Source: Onthophagus taurus (Eukaryota > Arthropoda > Insecta > Coleoptera > Scarabaeidae). Taken from it: 64,000 nucleotides of DNA. Position 1 is the first letter of the stretch. Every line of letters starts with the position of its first letter. Shown piece by piece: positions 45,221 through 58,229 of this stretch. The position numbers were made by a program, and so were the translations under genes. Location of the stretch: assembly GCF_036711975.1 (NCBI RefSeq), contig NC_091967.1, positions 14,570,001 to 14,634,000 on the forward strand, written 5' to 3'. The notes beneath the pieces were generated by a model that was not told the DNA's origin, made no database searches, and saw nothing but the letters and a program-made list of their open reading frames with translations.

Positions 45221-45756
45221 TATAGTAAACTATAACTGTAGTCAGCAAACAATAGCTGCAGGGTGAAGACTTGAAACTATAGTTGCATATTCTATCGTAG
45301 CTGGAGATTGAGTACCATAACTCCCGATCAGCAGCAGACTGTATTCTAATTTAAGACTGTATACCATGATTACAGACCAAAGACATACTGCAAACTCTAT
45401 GTGTAAGCTGATATTTATTAGGTGTGACAAACAATAGCTACAGACTGCAAACTACTGTGTTGTTGCAATGTGCATATAACAAGCCATAGCTGTGTAACTG
45501 TATACTGCAATCTATACCCGTAGTCTGCAACTATGTTTTAAACTACGGGCTATAGATTAAGAACTATGTAAAACTGTAGATTATAGCATTATACAGCATA
45601 TTATTTATATTAAATACGAGCTGCTGACTGTATACCATGATTACAAACTGTAGATTACAGCTAGAAACAACATACTGTCAATTATATCTGTAGACTATAA
45701 ACGAGAACAACAAATTGCAGATTGAAAATATCATACTCCATATTGCTAGTCATAAC

Positions 45757-46975
45757 TACAGATTACAGACCATAACTGCAGACTAAAGACCGCACGGAAT
45801 CGTAGTTATAGACTGAAGAACGAAAACTATAAGTTCATACTGCATACTGTAAAGCTTAGCAGCCGATCAGTCAGGCAAATATAGACAGTATATAGTCAAG
45901 TATAGACAGCAAATTATAACTTTAAACTATGAGTCATAGCTGTAAAATGCATAGGTATACAAATTGCACTCAATAGTTATGACTGCCACAAGTTGAGAAT
46001 AATGTCAGAGAATAAAACATCACTTTGGGAGTTGGTATCTTAGAATCAAGAAGATCAAGATATTATTAATTATGGTAAAGCTGATTATCTATACACAATC
46101 GTCAACATATTCGTCTAACAAGGAAAGTCCATTGAACAACATCGTTGGATTTACCTTCTCATGGTTGTAATGTAGTGATGGTAGATAACAAAGTACTAAT
46201 TAACATATTATAAGTTACAGCTATTGTTTAACGACTCCATTCCCTATCTTGTAATTATTAGACGAGCTTTGTGCAAAAACTTGCACAAATACAGTAGCAG
46301 TGTAACAATTTTACTTTAACAAGAACTTTTCATTAAAAAAACTACAATAATAACAATTTTATTCATGCAAGTCACAACTGCAGATTACAAACCATAGCTG
46401 TAGACTAAAGACCGCACGAAATCATAGTTACAGACTGAAGAACGAACACTATAACTTATTCATACTGCATACCGTAAAGCTTTGCAGCCGATCAGTCACT
46501 ATGAGTCATAAGTATAGACAGCAAATTATAGCTAGTCATGCATCAAAATGCTATAAGTTGCAGAGGATTCAGTAATTACGAAACAATTGGCTGTAAAAAG
46601 AAAGGGAGCCGAAGCAATAAAAACTAATTTGATTTGAGACAATTGCTTGTATTTCGGTGAAGTGTTTTGATACTCAACGTCAGGAAAAAAAACATCACTT
46701 TGGGAGTTAGTATCTTAGAATTAAGAAGATCAACATACACAAAATCGTCAACATACTCGTCCAGCAAGGAAACTTCCTTGGACAAAATCTTTGGATTTAC
46801 ATTTTCATGGTTGTAATGTGGTGATAAGTTACAGCTTTTGTTGAACCTCGCCATTCCTTATTTTGTAATTACGAGCTTTGTGCAAAATCTTGCACAAGTA
46901 CAGTGGTAGTGCAACAATTTTACTTTAACAGCATCTTTCACCAAAAATACTGCCATAATAACATTTTTATTCATA
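45757..46975. repeat. Tandem duplication, unit about 610 bp
   Basis: Unit 1 (about 45757-46366) and unit 2 (about 46378-46975) share, in the same order, GACTAAAGACCGCACG, GCAGCCGATCAGTCA, CATCACTTTGGGAGTT, TTCTCATGGTTGTAATG or TTTTCATGGTTGTAATG, ACGAGCTTTGTGCAAAA and CAATTTTACTTTAACA. Spacing between matching words varies from 608 to 675 bp because of indels. Non-coding. Confidence 0.75.
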
Positions 46976-47290
46976 TTTTTGATTAAAATACAACACATTG
47001 TTATCGATTCATCAGAAATGTTTGATGTTGTTTCTTTTCTCAACATATTTATTATTTTTCATTTTTAAATTGTTTGTCTAAATACTGTCGCCATCTGTGT
47101 TAGATGACTAGAATGGTAAAAGTAGACGTCTATGCGTAGTGTCGCTATTTTTCAAAGTGTGTCGCTAGCTGTACGTGCTCGCACGTGGAATGTTTTGTCA
47201 TACGATAGATGTAGCCACGCTATTACAGTTAGATACGTGTTGCACGCGTTCAAAACATTCAACAGGCTGACGAAACAGAGATCTTTCGCG

Positions 47291-47297
47291 TTCAGTC
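47291..47297 (+). promoter_or_regulatory. Candidate initiator of a downstream gene
   Basis: TTCAGTC fits the arthropod initiator (TCAGT, start at A47294) at the edge of a GC-rich, CpG-rich block (47130-47400) in otherwise AT-rich DNA. No TATA box is seen at -30. Confidence 0.4.
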
Positions 47298-47985
47298 GAG
47301 GCGAGTGCGATAGCATATCGTGTACGACGACAAGTGCGCGTGTGTTCTTCGCCGATATACGCGCGGTCGCCGTCGAAACGTTCAATTGGCCGTAATCTGT
47401 GTTTGTTATTTAAATTGCCCCATAAGCAAAGTAAACAGCGTGTTAAAGTCCGTCTTCTCACACAATCCCAACTTCTTAAGAATACTCGAAAGCGGCCCGC
47501 CGGAATTCGAAAACAACGAAAAAAATTTTTAAAATTAACACAATCGAAAAATAACAAAAAAAAAAGTAATTGAAAGATGAAATTTAAAAAAAGAGAAACC
47601 CAAGACGGTTTAACTTCCCTTTAAAAAGTGCCGCCGTTGATTATCGTTCGCGAAAATCGAAAGTGAAATTGAGTACACTTTTTTGTTTTGGACGGAACAA
47701 AACAGGATCAAAAAAAAACAAAAAATAATTTAGTGGACTTTCTACGAAAGTGCGGATGCGTGTTTTAATGTTTGCGTGCCAATCCGTATTTTTGCTTGTG
47801 ATGTAAACAAATACTTGTTGGGTATATACCACTTAGGGATTTCCTTAAAAAACAAACCTCCCACCGTGTGATGTCAGTGCTTACTTTTTGATTTATCGCC
47901 AAAAAATCAACTGAAAGTAACAAGTCCAGAAGAACGCGCCAGTTCTCACATCATTCTTGCGCTACGTCAGATTTTACTACACATG
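47294..47985 (+). other. Candidate first exon, long 5' UTR ending in ATG and splice donor
   Basis: From the initiator the sequence runs about 690 bp with no conserved reading frame and ends CTACACATG followed by GTAAGAAAAATT, a strong donor at 47986. If the ATG is the start codon, the first coding exon holds just that codon (phase 0). Several upstream ATGs exist (for example 47577). Overlapping frames in 47132-47573 on both strands reflect the GC-rich composition. The gene body would lie in or beyond 48-64 kb; its identity cannot be read from this window. Confidence 0.45.
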
Positions 47986-49446
47986 GTAAGAAAAATTTTT
48001 TTTTCTACACCAAACTTTTTTTGCTAAAACAATTTTAGCAAGATTTTTACAATACAGACCTGTAAGTTATATCACTTGAACCACTTGTTATGCGGAGCGA
48101 GCGAGACCACTTCCTTTGCATTTCGAATAAACGGATATTTATTTATACAGTCGCTATCTCGAACTCTCGACCGCTTTTTTTATTTCCCACAAAGCAACTA
48201 ACAATGTACTCGATTTAGACGCTGGGTTTTTCTCCTCTTCAAAAATTACAAAAATCCCTCCTAAAGCCGCTGCTATTACGGTTCTGAAGCTAATTTAGAG
48301 AATGTACTTTCGCGTCTTGTTTATTGAACTTACAACGATAACCACCGTGACGTGTCACTCGTTTCGCGTAATTATGACTTGTTTATTTTGCAACGCACAT
48401 TTTCTTTTATTGTTTGTCGGCGAATATTAATGTATATAACATAATTGATTGAATACTGATTACAACTTTTCTTACTGCGAATATCAGCTTGCAATGTAAT
48501 CCAACCAAGAAGAGTTTTAAAATACTTTATGCACTAAAGATATTACTATAAAAACATATAGTATTTTTATAGTAACGTGATTTATCATAGAAACGTTTTT
48601 TGGCACAAAAATTTATTTTGTAATAAACTTTTCCAAAGTGTTCAAAATTTCTGGTCCATCATATATCCTGAAAAATGCACGCCAAGAACAATGGCAAAAA
48701 TTTAATGCGCATAAGCCAAATATTAACAAAAACAAATTATCATGTGCAAAAGTAAATTAGCATGTACAAAATAATATCATGGATAAAAACAATAAAGTTA
48801 AATTCCCGTTTGGAAAAAACTTATTATTTAGAAAAACTCTTTGGCAAATAGTGTTGTTTGAAACGAACCGGTAGTATTATTATGCCATACATCAAGTAAT
48901 TAACATTATCAAGAGATAGTCGTTGAGATAAGTGATTCTATCTGTTAGATACGCTAAGTAGCTTCTCTTGTCAACTGTCGCATATTAATAAGTTAACTAT
49001 TTGGAATGCATGGATTCACGATGCATTGATGGTTTGTACGATTTCTGAAGAGAAAAATATACCAAAAAATAATATTTGCCAAATATTCCGGAATGAAATA
49101 GAAAAATAATGTGTAAAATTGTAAAAATGATGAATATTTAAATCGTTTACTACATCGCAGAAAGTTAGAGGTTCCGAAGTCCACAAAAATCCCACTTATT
49201 TGATATATCAATAAAATCTACAGCTGCCACTGATTTTTAAATTAATGAGTAATAAAAATTGAATAAACTTAGCAACTTTTATTAACACTAAAAAAATAAT
49301 TATAACCATCTGATTTAATGGTTGTGTATACTCTTTATTCAAATTTCAACCGCCAGTCTTTTCATTTTTTAAGAAAAGTTAGTTTTTTTCTAAGTGCTAT
49401 ATGTCAACTATTATATAAAGTTATTTCGTTTGGTCCAGTTTGTATT

Positions 49447-49515
49447 TAAGGCCAATTGTAACTTATTTGCTGCAACTAATTCATTTTCTGCAACAGCCAA
49501 GATCGCTGTGTCATC
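49447..49515 (-). mobile_element. LINE reverse transcriptase scrap, catalytic DD motif
   Basis: The minus strand reads SDDTAILAVAENELVAANKL. In Jockey-type LINEs this block is F/Y-ADDTA.LA, the catalytic aspartate pair of the reverse transcriptase; here Ala is replaced by Ser. Only this block is recognisable. Confidence 0.55.
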
Positions 49516-49599
49516 CGAATGTAGCTGTTAAAGTTTCTGGTATTTACTCTACACATTCGATCTTGCCTATATTTTAGACATGTCAAGAAAAATCATCAC

Positions 49600-49830
49600 C
49601 AGTGTGGACTTATGACATTCAACTCTGGGGTTGTACCACTCAAAGCAATCGAAATATTGTGCAAAGTTTGTAGAATAAAGTACTCAGAGGAATTATTAAT
49701 GGTACATTCGAAAAGACAAATTGCGCAAGGATCTAAAAGTGGAAACTGTCGACAACCTTCTCAAAGAATAGAGCCTTCATCAGCACACCAACGTTGGAGC
49801 TTTCCAAAGATAATTATAATTGAGTTAGAA
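49600..49830 (+). mobile_element. LINE reverse transcriptase scrap, C-terminal block
   Basis: A plus frame with stops reads PVWTYDIQLWGCTTQSN, then NIVQSL, a stop, NKVLRGIINGTF. This is the WTYGIQLWGTA..SNI..IQRFQSKVLR.I block that follows the polymerase domain in Jockey-clade LINEs. It lies on the opposite strand from the catalytic scrap at 49447-49515, so the element was broken and inverted or two copies met. Confidence 0.7.
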
Positions 49831-51482
49831 AATTTGAAAGAGTACAGTGAAAATTAGTATTACAAAAATGAGTAGCTAGTTAGCGGTGTCAAAAATTTTG
49901 TATATAGTTATTATCCATGGTAAATTGTTGCAGTACATCGATGGCTTATATTTGTAACATTTGATTCATGTTAAAAGGAATTGATATAATGATGTTGATT
50001 GCTGAAATATATCGATCGTTTATCTTTGCGTCATTGTACTAAAACGCGTTAAAGTGACTTACCCCAACTGAATGTAACCTTCAGATACTCTATACGTTGT
50101 CTTATGTAGAAAGCAACAGACGTTAATGGCTAAAACATAGATCGCTTAACTTTCATCATTCAATTAACTTGTTAAAGGTAACCCAAGTAAACCGAACCCT
50201 CAAACTCAGTGAACTTTAGTTTATGTGAAATTCAATTTACATGCAGTGGCAATAAAAAGATATTTCTTCGTAAAAATAAGTATGGAATATTATTAAATGA
50301 ATTAATACGCAACTATTAAAGTAAAATAAACTGTATTGTTGCCGATATAAATCAAAAGCGATAAAATTTATTTAAAGATGCGTCAACTATCAAGTATCAA
50401 GTAAAAATTGAGATGTAGAAATAATGAAATTTGATTCCCACGTGTAACCAAAGAAATAATGAGATTAAGCACATTGTTAACGAATCGATAATAACAATTT
50501 TTATGCCTAATAAGCTTCATAAATGTTTTTTTAACTTGTTGTTTTATAATCTTCAGAGCTATTATTAATAAATAAATAGGTAAATAGGAATTGTTCGCAA
50601 ATTAATTAAAACTTTACTTGAAACTCTATTCAAACTTCTCACAATTGAGCTTCAAAGCATTCCATATTTACTCAAAATTTTAATTAAACTTTCTATAATA
50701 TTGATAACCTTATTAAATCATTTTTAAAATTTGGAATTTTTTGTTGCTCATTTTATCTTATAATATATTCCTATTAATGATATAGAATAATAATGTTACA
50801 AATTATATTCACGTTTATTTCATTGAGAGTGATCGCTGAATCAAATGGACATAGCACAATTAATTAGCAACTGGTCTAATATTTAGTGCTCGTATGCTAT
50901 AGATAGTAGATATCCGACCATTACTAATTGTAAAGGACGATCGTGTCGGTTGAATTGTGGGTTGAAAATCAATTAATTTTAACAAGTTGGTGTTTCAATC
51001 TTGCGTTATGATTTATAGCTATATTCATTAAATTTGATTATTTTGTGGATTTATTATTTAAATGTTTATTTTTTTTGATTATTCTCTTAATAAGAAAAAC
51101 TTTTATTACCTCATTGTGTTTATAATTAATTCCGGAGAAATACGCAATCGAATTGATTTCAATAGCTCAAATAGCTTAAATGGTCGAAGATATAAAAAAA
51201 TTATTACGAAAGCTTTTAGGCTTTTTTCGTTTTAAATAATAGATTCAGAAGTTATACAAAAATTCCCAAATTTTTCGATTACGATTTTAGTTATTCGTGA
51301 TAATTTTTTTTTTGGGAAAATTAGTCGTATTTACCAGGAGTTCAATGGGAGCTCTGCACAAGAGTTTGAACGAAAGTTGCTAAGGACCAAAGTCGTAAAA
51401 TTAAAATTTAAAAAGTTTTACAAGATTTTATTCTGAAGTTTTAACCCTGCACAGAAATAGATATTTTAATCTTTATGGTTGT

Positions 51483-51710
51483 AATAAGACCTCGATATAA
51501 GAGAGCTCCTTGGAACGATCTTCGGATATAACGGACAAAATATTTTTAAATCATACTATCTATTACTATCTATATATTTAAATATAAATGTTAGCGCTTA
51601 TAGATAGAATCCAACTTGGCTTATTCTCAAAGTTGTATTATTCCATGGTTATAGATAATCTTGGGTTATTCCCCGAGTTGTCTATACGATGTATAAATCA
51701 AGTATCGAAG
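51483..51710. repeat. Dispersed repeat, copy A
   Basis: It contains ACCTCGATATAAGAGAGCTC and CGGATATAACGGAC, then GGTTATTCCCCGAGTTGTCT. The same blocks occur at 59985-60085. ACCTCGATATAACG-type sequence is typical of pogo/Tigger terminal repeats, so both may be relics of such elements. Confidence 0.45.
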
Positions 51711-54700
51711 TTTTTACTGTTATAAGATTTTCTTAATTAAATTATTAAAATATACAAGGAAAAGGGAAGTATTAAGGCGTACATCAGCATCTATCAGGTG
51801 GTGACATAAAGAGATTATATAAACGACGTTGAGTGTGTATTTAGGCCAAGGCGTTCTTCCTATGTAGATTCACAAACTGTTGGCATTATTTTTTTAACCC
51901 ACTGTTTGTTGTTGCGTCAATCATGCTGACATAATCTTATTTCACTATCACTATTCGTATTGTTCGGTACAAAAAATATCTCCTTATGGATGTGAACGAA
52001 AAAAAAATTTGATTTCTTACTGCATTAAAATACCAAGTTGTTCGACCTTGCGGATGTTTTAAATTTTAAGTTCAACATTAATTTGTTGCTTTTGAAAACT
52101 AGATACTGGTATTGTAACAATACGCCGTAAACAATTAAACATACATACACGAGTTTAAAAATAGCTTGCTTTTCGCTACAAATTACGTATTACGAGTGTA
52201 TTATCGCGAATAAAATGCGCTAGGTACGCGATAAACTGCACAACAGCTTGTTTATAAATAGCCCGGAAATATGTAATGTACATTCCATGATTTATTTTAT
52301 TTTGTTACTCCACGCGCTATTTTTTTACGACTTGGCGTCCGATTGAGATGTTAATGTATGCAGAATTTTTGTGTTTACTGTTAAAACGTTGAAGAATGTT
52401 TTTTTTTTAATATGAGTTATCTTAAAAGGTACAATTTATATACTAAATTTTTCTTATTCAGCGTCAGCAGAATTCATCTAAATCATTATTTGATATCAAA
52501 AATTCTGTCACGTCAATTTTGTTTTAATTTTATCAAAACATTGCAAAATAAACATCGAAATTCAATTTAAAATAAACGTATTTTCGCGTTAGCAAACATT
52601 TGGTTCCATTTCTTATAAATTTATTCCATACAAATTGATTAATAAATTTAAATCTTTTTTTAATTATATTAATTCTCATTAGTTTTTATTATTTACTCCC
52701 ATCTTTTTTTTGGGGGAATTAATACTGAAATGAAACAATGGAATATGAACTTACAAACATAATTAAACGTTATCTTTTTAATTGTAGTTCACTCCTAATT
52801 ACAGCGAAGATAAAACAAGATAATACATTGTATATCTTAAACTAACTAATTCATGATTATATTTAAAAATATTTAAGCGTAATAAAATACAAACCAATCA
52901 ATCAAATCGCAAAGACATCATTAGTATCGATTAACTAAACATGTACCTGAATCGAATGCATTCGTGATATCAAATCGTTTAGATCTCATCATGCTTTTGA
53001 CACTATGAGGTTTGAGTTAAAATGATGTAATCACGATTTATTCGCTATTCAATATATCTTCCAACCAGCTCTGTTACTTTTGATCTTTTACGTTATCATA
53101 ACCGCAGCAGGAAAACGCCGTCGGCTTCATCAAACGTAACTAATTTCGCTCTGACTGTTAAAGGCTTTGGCAAGGTACGAAATACAATAGCATTTCGTGC
53201 GTAGCATTATTTCCGCGCTGATATTTTAATTAATTAAATTACTCTTGTACAATGTATGGCTAATGTCAAGGGGCGGTAACTTTTTTTTCTTTTGTAGCAA
53301 CTTTTGCAACACTTTAATCGCTGCGAGCATTCTTTACACTGAATAAAATGTTTATTATTTCAATTTGCAATGCAAAGAAAACAATTTAAAAATGCATTTA
53401 CCGTTAAAAATTTTCCATTGAAATTATTCAAGAATAAAACGAAATTCATCATTTTCTATATTCGCCGTGCGGAGTGTTGCGATTGTGGAAGCGTAGAATC
53501 GATTTGCGAATAAAGAAATAGAAATAAAAAGGGTAATTTCAAAAAATAATGTGACAGGCAACCGAGCTTCTCCTTCAATTCGAATTGAGTCGGTAAATTT
53601 TGTGGGATATTTATGTTGATTCATTGCAGTTTTACAATAAATCTAAAAAGTGTATTTGGAAAAATCGAGTTTCTGTTATTTTACTAGCGGCATAAAGTCT
53701 TTATTTTAAAACGCTTCTGTTGAAACAATTGTGTTGCGAATATCAATAATGAATTTTGTAAATTGATTCGTTGTATTTCGAACACGACTAAAACTGTTTT
53801 AAAATAAACAAGGTTAACGAGATTGGACAAACAAATAAACTATAAATATTAATCGGTTCGAGAAAATTAATATAAGCATCCAATATCTTTATACCAAGAA
53901 AAAGAACGTAGCTAATATTAATATTTTTTCATAATTATGTTTACAAAATTGAGTATACTTATTAGATGAGTTTTAAAACGTTTTACTTTGATTAATATTT
54001 GTTTAAAGTGTAATAAAAATTAATGAGGTGATTTAATTTTTGATATACGATTTCTAAAAACTTTCTTTTAACCTTGTATCGCTTCTCTAAAATACTTCAT
54101 AAATTGTTTAAAAAAGTAATATTAAGATATATTTAAAAAAACAGTTTATATATAATTTCTTTTTCTATTACAAAATTAAATTAATTAGAGTGCTCCGCAC
54201 TCAACTCTCTCTCATTTCAATATGGAATGATGAGAATATGATGGAATATTAAATTTAAAAAATTGCAATTAAAATATGAAAGGATTATATATTGTATGCA
54301 GAAAGAAGCCAAATGTAAAGAAATGATAAGGCTATAAATACGAAACAATATTAACAAGAACTTAGAAAATAAAGAAGACGAAAATCAATCCAAAAACAAG
54401 ACAAAAAGATTTTCATAGAGAATGCAGAAACTTCTTTTATCACACCTGATGGATCAATTATTTCAAAGAATGAGTATCTATGAGTATCTTTTGATGTATT
54501 GCAAGACGCATGTCTGAGTCTTAATCTGGAGGAGTATGAATATTATTTCATCATGTTGTCATGAAGTGGATCGAATACCTTAGGTACAAGATATCTGAAA
54601 TATAAATACAACCAGGGCTAAGAAAATGTCATTTTCACCACGTCAAAGAACTGGCTGGAACATTTGTGGATTGTTTTTGGTGTTCGATTAAGATATTTTT

Positions 54701-56850
54701 TGATTAAGTTTGAATTGAGAATTCTGGCTTACGAAATTCTATGATTAATGAGGTTAAGTTAGGCATCCAGATGATTTTGGAATGTTGCTGTTTAAAATAA
54801 TAATCCTGTGGTATTTAAACTAAATTGGCGGTCTTTGCTTAAAGTGATTGATTTAATGCATTCTTGGAATTGAGGTTGCGGTTGGTTTCAAATATTTATT
54901 TTTTTTATATGATTCATTTCAAATCAAGGTTACATTTTGAAAACAAATTGAATCGATTTGATGTATCCGCTTATGAGATGGGGTCTACGCAACCTCAACA
55001 ACAGTGAAATCAGCTTGAGACATTCTTGGTTTTTATGTGAATTAAAACAGTCTTAGATTGTATGTGAGCAGTTCTAGGCGTGATTAAGATTCTCATGAAT
55101 GCAGAATGGGATCGAATTAAGACGTTCTATATGCAAAATAATTTGATCTTGTTCAGATATTCTTAGAATGTTTATGGCCAATCCGCAAATTGTTTTGGAA
55201 ACTTTGCGCGCTAATTATAAGGTTGCATTGAGAATCTTATAGAAAAATGAACTGAAAAATTCTAGAAATGAGGATGAGGTTACACAGCTATATTTTTTAA
55301 TATTTTTTATATGTATTTTTCATTGAAATGTGTGCATACAAAGATTCCATGTTATCGAAGTCCAGTAAATACCGGATAAAATTATTTTGTTTTTCAGATA
55401 TCAAATTATTTTATACAACAAACATAAACAACTGGATGAACCTGTTTTTTAAAATGAAATATAACTGTGGATAATTGGTTTATATTTCGGCCCACTATGC
55501 GGAAGTTGCTGTTGAAATGCATGTTGATTATTTACAGAATGTGTGGTAGATATCGCGTAATTAATTAATGCTCTTTGTGTTGCCTCTTAATATTTGCATC
55601 ACGTCCATTGATAAATTATGATTGATCAAAATACGGCTAAAACTTCCGAATAAACAGCCACATTTGGTAATACAATTTGATTCAAGTTTTATGAGTTCCA
55701 ACGAACATTTCTTGCTGTATTCACATTCAAGACAACTTTGGGTGAATTTCCAATAAATCCTTTCTCAATAATACCTCTTGGTAACTTTGGGTATAAAATA
55801 TACACCTCAACAAAGTAAAAGATAAAGCGACGAGACATAAATTCTATCAATGCTTGTTATGTACTCACATGGAATTGTTCATGCGTTATACAAACCAACA
55901 AGCGATATGACAGTAATACAGATATACAGATACAGTAAACGTGAATATGATGAGTGCAGATCAAATAACGTATTAATATCATATATGATATTACCGTGTC
56001 AAAAATAATAAGATTGCCAAATTCTTCCAAGTATATTCATTTTAAGAAAGTTTGTAAAGCATGTGATGCTCAGGGAAAATAAAAGTTTTGAAATACAATA
56101 AGAAATATAACAGTTGAAGGAAACTATCTAAATATAGTACTTGGAAAACGTTGTCATTTAATAATCTTGTTGAAGTGACAAGTGAAATCGATACACATTT
56201 CATATATTTTTTGTGTTGCGTTGTGCAAACACGTGATTCGCTTCCGTGTCAGGCGAAACCGCGACGTCGTCGGTTGCCCGGCTGGTCGAGTAAATAACCA
56301 CGGATAGGTACGTAGTCATTTACTTTCATACACCGCAAACTGAGCTGCGATTGCCTGAGGCTAATCGTAACAGACACTTGGGCACCACTGCTGACCACCT
56401 GTTCCCTTGACGCTAGCTCTCACAATTAGTCGACCTAACATACGGATGTAACTAATACCCAGTTTGAACTTATTTGCTGATATTAACGGATAATTTTAGA
56501 TTGTGTTTGGTTTCTTTTTTCTCGTAGGAGCGAAATTGATTTAATAACGATTAAAAAGTTATATAGAATGATTTATTATTGAATTATTAAAGTTTTTGAT
56601 TGTATATGTTGCATCTGAATAATTGTAGTTTTGAACGTAATATATTAATTCATCATCAACTTAATGATGTTTCCTGATCTGTACAGCACTATGCTACATA
56701 AAACAAATTAAAATGTGAATATGGTTTATAATAAGTTATTCTTATTATCCAACATTTTTAGTGGTGTAGATAGAGACAACAAACAGAACAGAACAGTCCT
56801 GCTCTATCATTCGGGCATATGATTGGAGGAGTGAAAAACACAAATATGTC

Positions 56851-56987
56851 TGAACGTACACAATTGATTCCAAGTTCGTCCAAAGTTACCCATCTGATTC
56901 TAAGTGTATCTAAATGTCCCCAACTGCTTCCACGTGTGTCTAAATGTGCCCAACTGATTCTAAGTGTGTCTAAATGTCCCCAACTGA
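56851..56987. repeat. 30-bp minisatellite, about 4.5 units
   Basis: The unit is about TAAATGTCCCCAACTGATTC plus TAAGTGTGTC. Units 2-4 (56881-56970) are the best conserved. Because 30 is a multiple of three, both strands stay open and give repetitive 10-residue patterns (CPQLILSVSK on plus), which I do not regard as a gene. Confidence 0.75.
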
Positions 56988-57037
56988 CGACAATACACTT
57001 TGCCAAATGAATTCATCGCTTGAGATGCCATATCTTA

Positions 57038-57073
57038 CCAACTAGGGGGTTTTGATGCATGATCTTATTCCGG
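57038..57073. repeat. Dispersed repeat end, copy 1
   Basis: CCAACTAGGGGGTTTTGATG followed by CATGATCTTATTCCGG. It is nearly repeated at 59160-59195 (CCAACTACGGGGGTTGTATG followed by the same CATGATCTTATTCCGG). Probably the shared terminus of an unidentified element. Confidence 0.5.
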
Positions 57074-58229
57074 ATGATCAAAGCACTCTGTCATCAGAAG
57101 AACGTGAGAAGTGTTCGTGGTGATACCTGCAGGGAGGCGTTGCCTGTTGGCTATGTTGCCGAAACATTTTCCAGAGTCCAACACATTAAAGGAAGAAATC
57201 GTGGAAGTTCAGGCATGAAAGTAAGAGATGGTTAAGCAATCCTTAAGTTGATGGTATTACAATGATCTCAGAAATAATTAAAGAGGTGCTGTGTAACATA
57301 AAGTGGCATAAATTTCTTTTTTCTGATGTTAATCTCTTTAAATCCATTGCTAGGTTGGCATTCCAAAACTTTGCATGAACTAAAATGTGTTTCTGTTGTG
57401 TCTCTGCAATGTATCCGAAAAAAGAAACCAGTATTTACACTTCAATTATTTATTCATCTCTATCTATTTCTTTTCTTACTAAATTTATAGTCACTAATTG
57501 ATTGTGTTCAACTAGAATGTAAAATTCATGAATAATTATTATGACACATAGTAATTAAATGTGACATTTATCACAAAAATCCTGATATATTCACTGTATC
57601 TTTCTTGTTTATAATAATATTCTTAAGCAACATTTCCGACAAAGACATATCGTTTTGTGTACTACGAACTTCAAGGCAATCACTTCCTCCTGGTCCACTT
57701 TTAAATTTCTCTCCATACCAGACCTTGACAACTCGAGAACGTGAACCACTAAACGATTGCCAAACCAGATTTAGCCGCGCGCAGCGGTTAAAATTAAAAA
57801 AAAACCAAACGGATCAAGTGTTGAAAATTTCCAACTACCTGATTTAAAGATGTTTAGCGAACGCGAACTTTACTTTGCCTAATACATTATTCATAATAAA
57901 AATGATTAATGTTCCGCTTAAAAATAGAATTGGTGTAGTGACCTTGAACCGAACAACTAAAAAAGTTGTCGTTTGGCGACTTACGGAAAAGAACAGTAAA
58001 AACCATCCGTAATTAATACGCCGACTGTCTACTGACGTGTAACCAAATACGGCTCTCATTACTGCCTGGCTCTAAAAATAACTCCAGGACAAGACAAAAA
58101 TTGGAGGTTAGACTATGAGTGAACAGCGTGGACTTGAGGTGACTAAGTTTTTAGAGGTTAAATATAGACTCATGAATGTGAAGATTATGGGAGAGTCCGT
58201 CTATTAATGTATGTAAATTATTCGTTGTC

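Larger units (their letters stand above)
45000..46980. repeat. Degenerate short-period repeat field
   Basis: About 2 kb in which variants of CATAGCTGTAGACTG, CTGCAAACTATAG and ACTGTAGATTACAG recur every 15-30 bp in both orientations, with no fixed period. It looks like an old, diverged minisatellite. Inside it are a 68-bp foldback (45153-45220) and a tandem duplication of about 610 bp. Several short open frames on both strands (45010-45430) are produced by the repeat and are not genes. Confidence 0.6.

Noticed and set aside
45010..45430. Minus-strand frames in the repeat field
   Set aside because: They are produced by the CTGTAGACTG-type repeats; the amino-acid patterns (YSY, SYG) just mirror the DNA repeat.
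47132..47573. Overlapping open frames on both strands (60-119 codons)
   Set aside because: They arise from a GC-rich promoter and leader. None has a domain, and they contradict each other in frame.
56758..57010. Repeat proteins on both strands
   Set aside because: A 30-bp minisatellite is automatically open on several frames. There are no flanking exons or signals.
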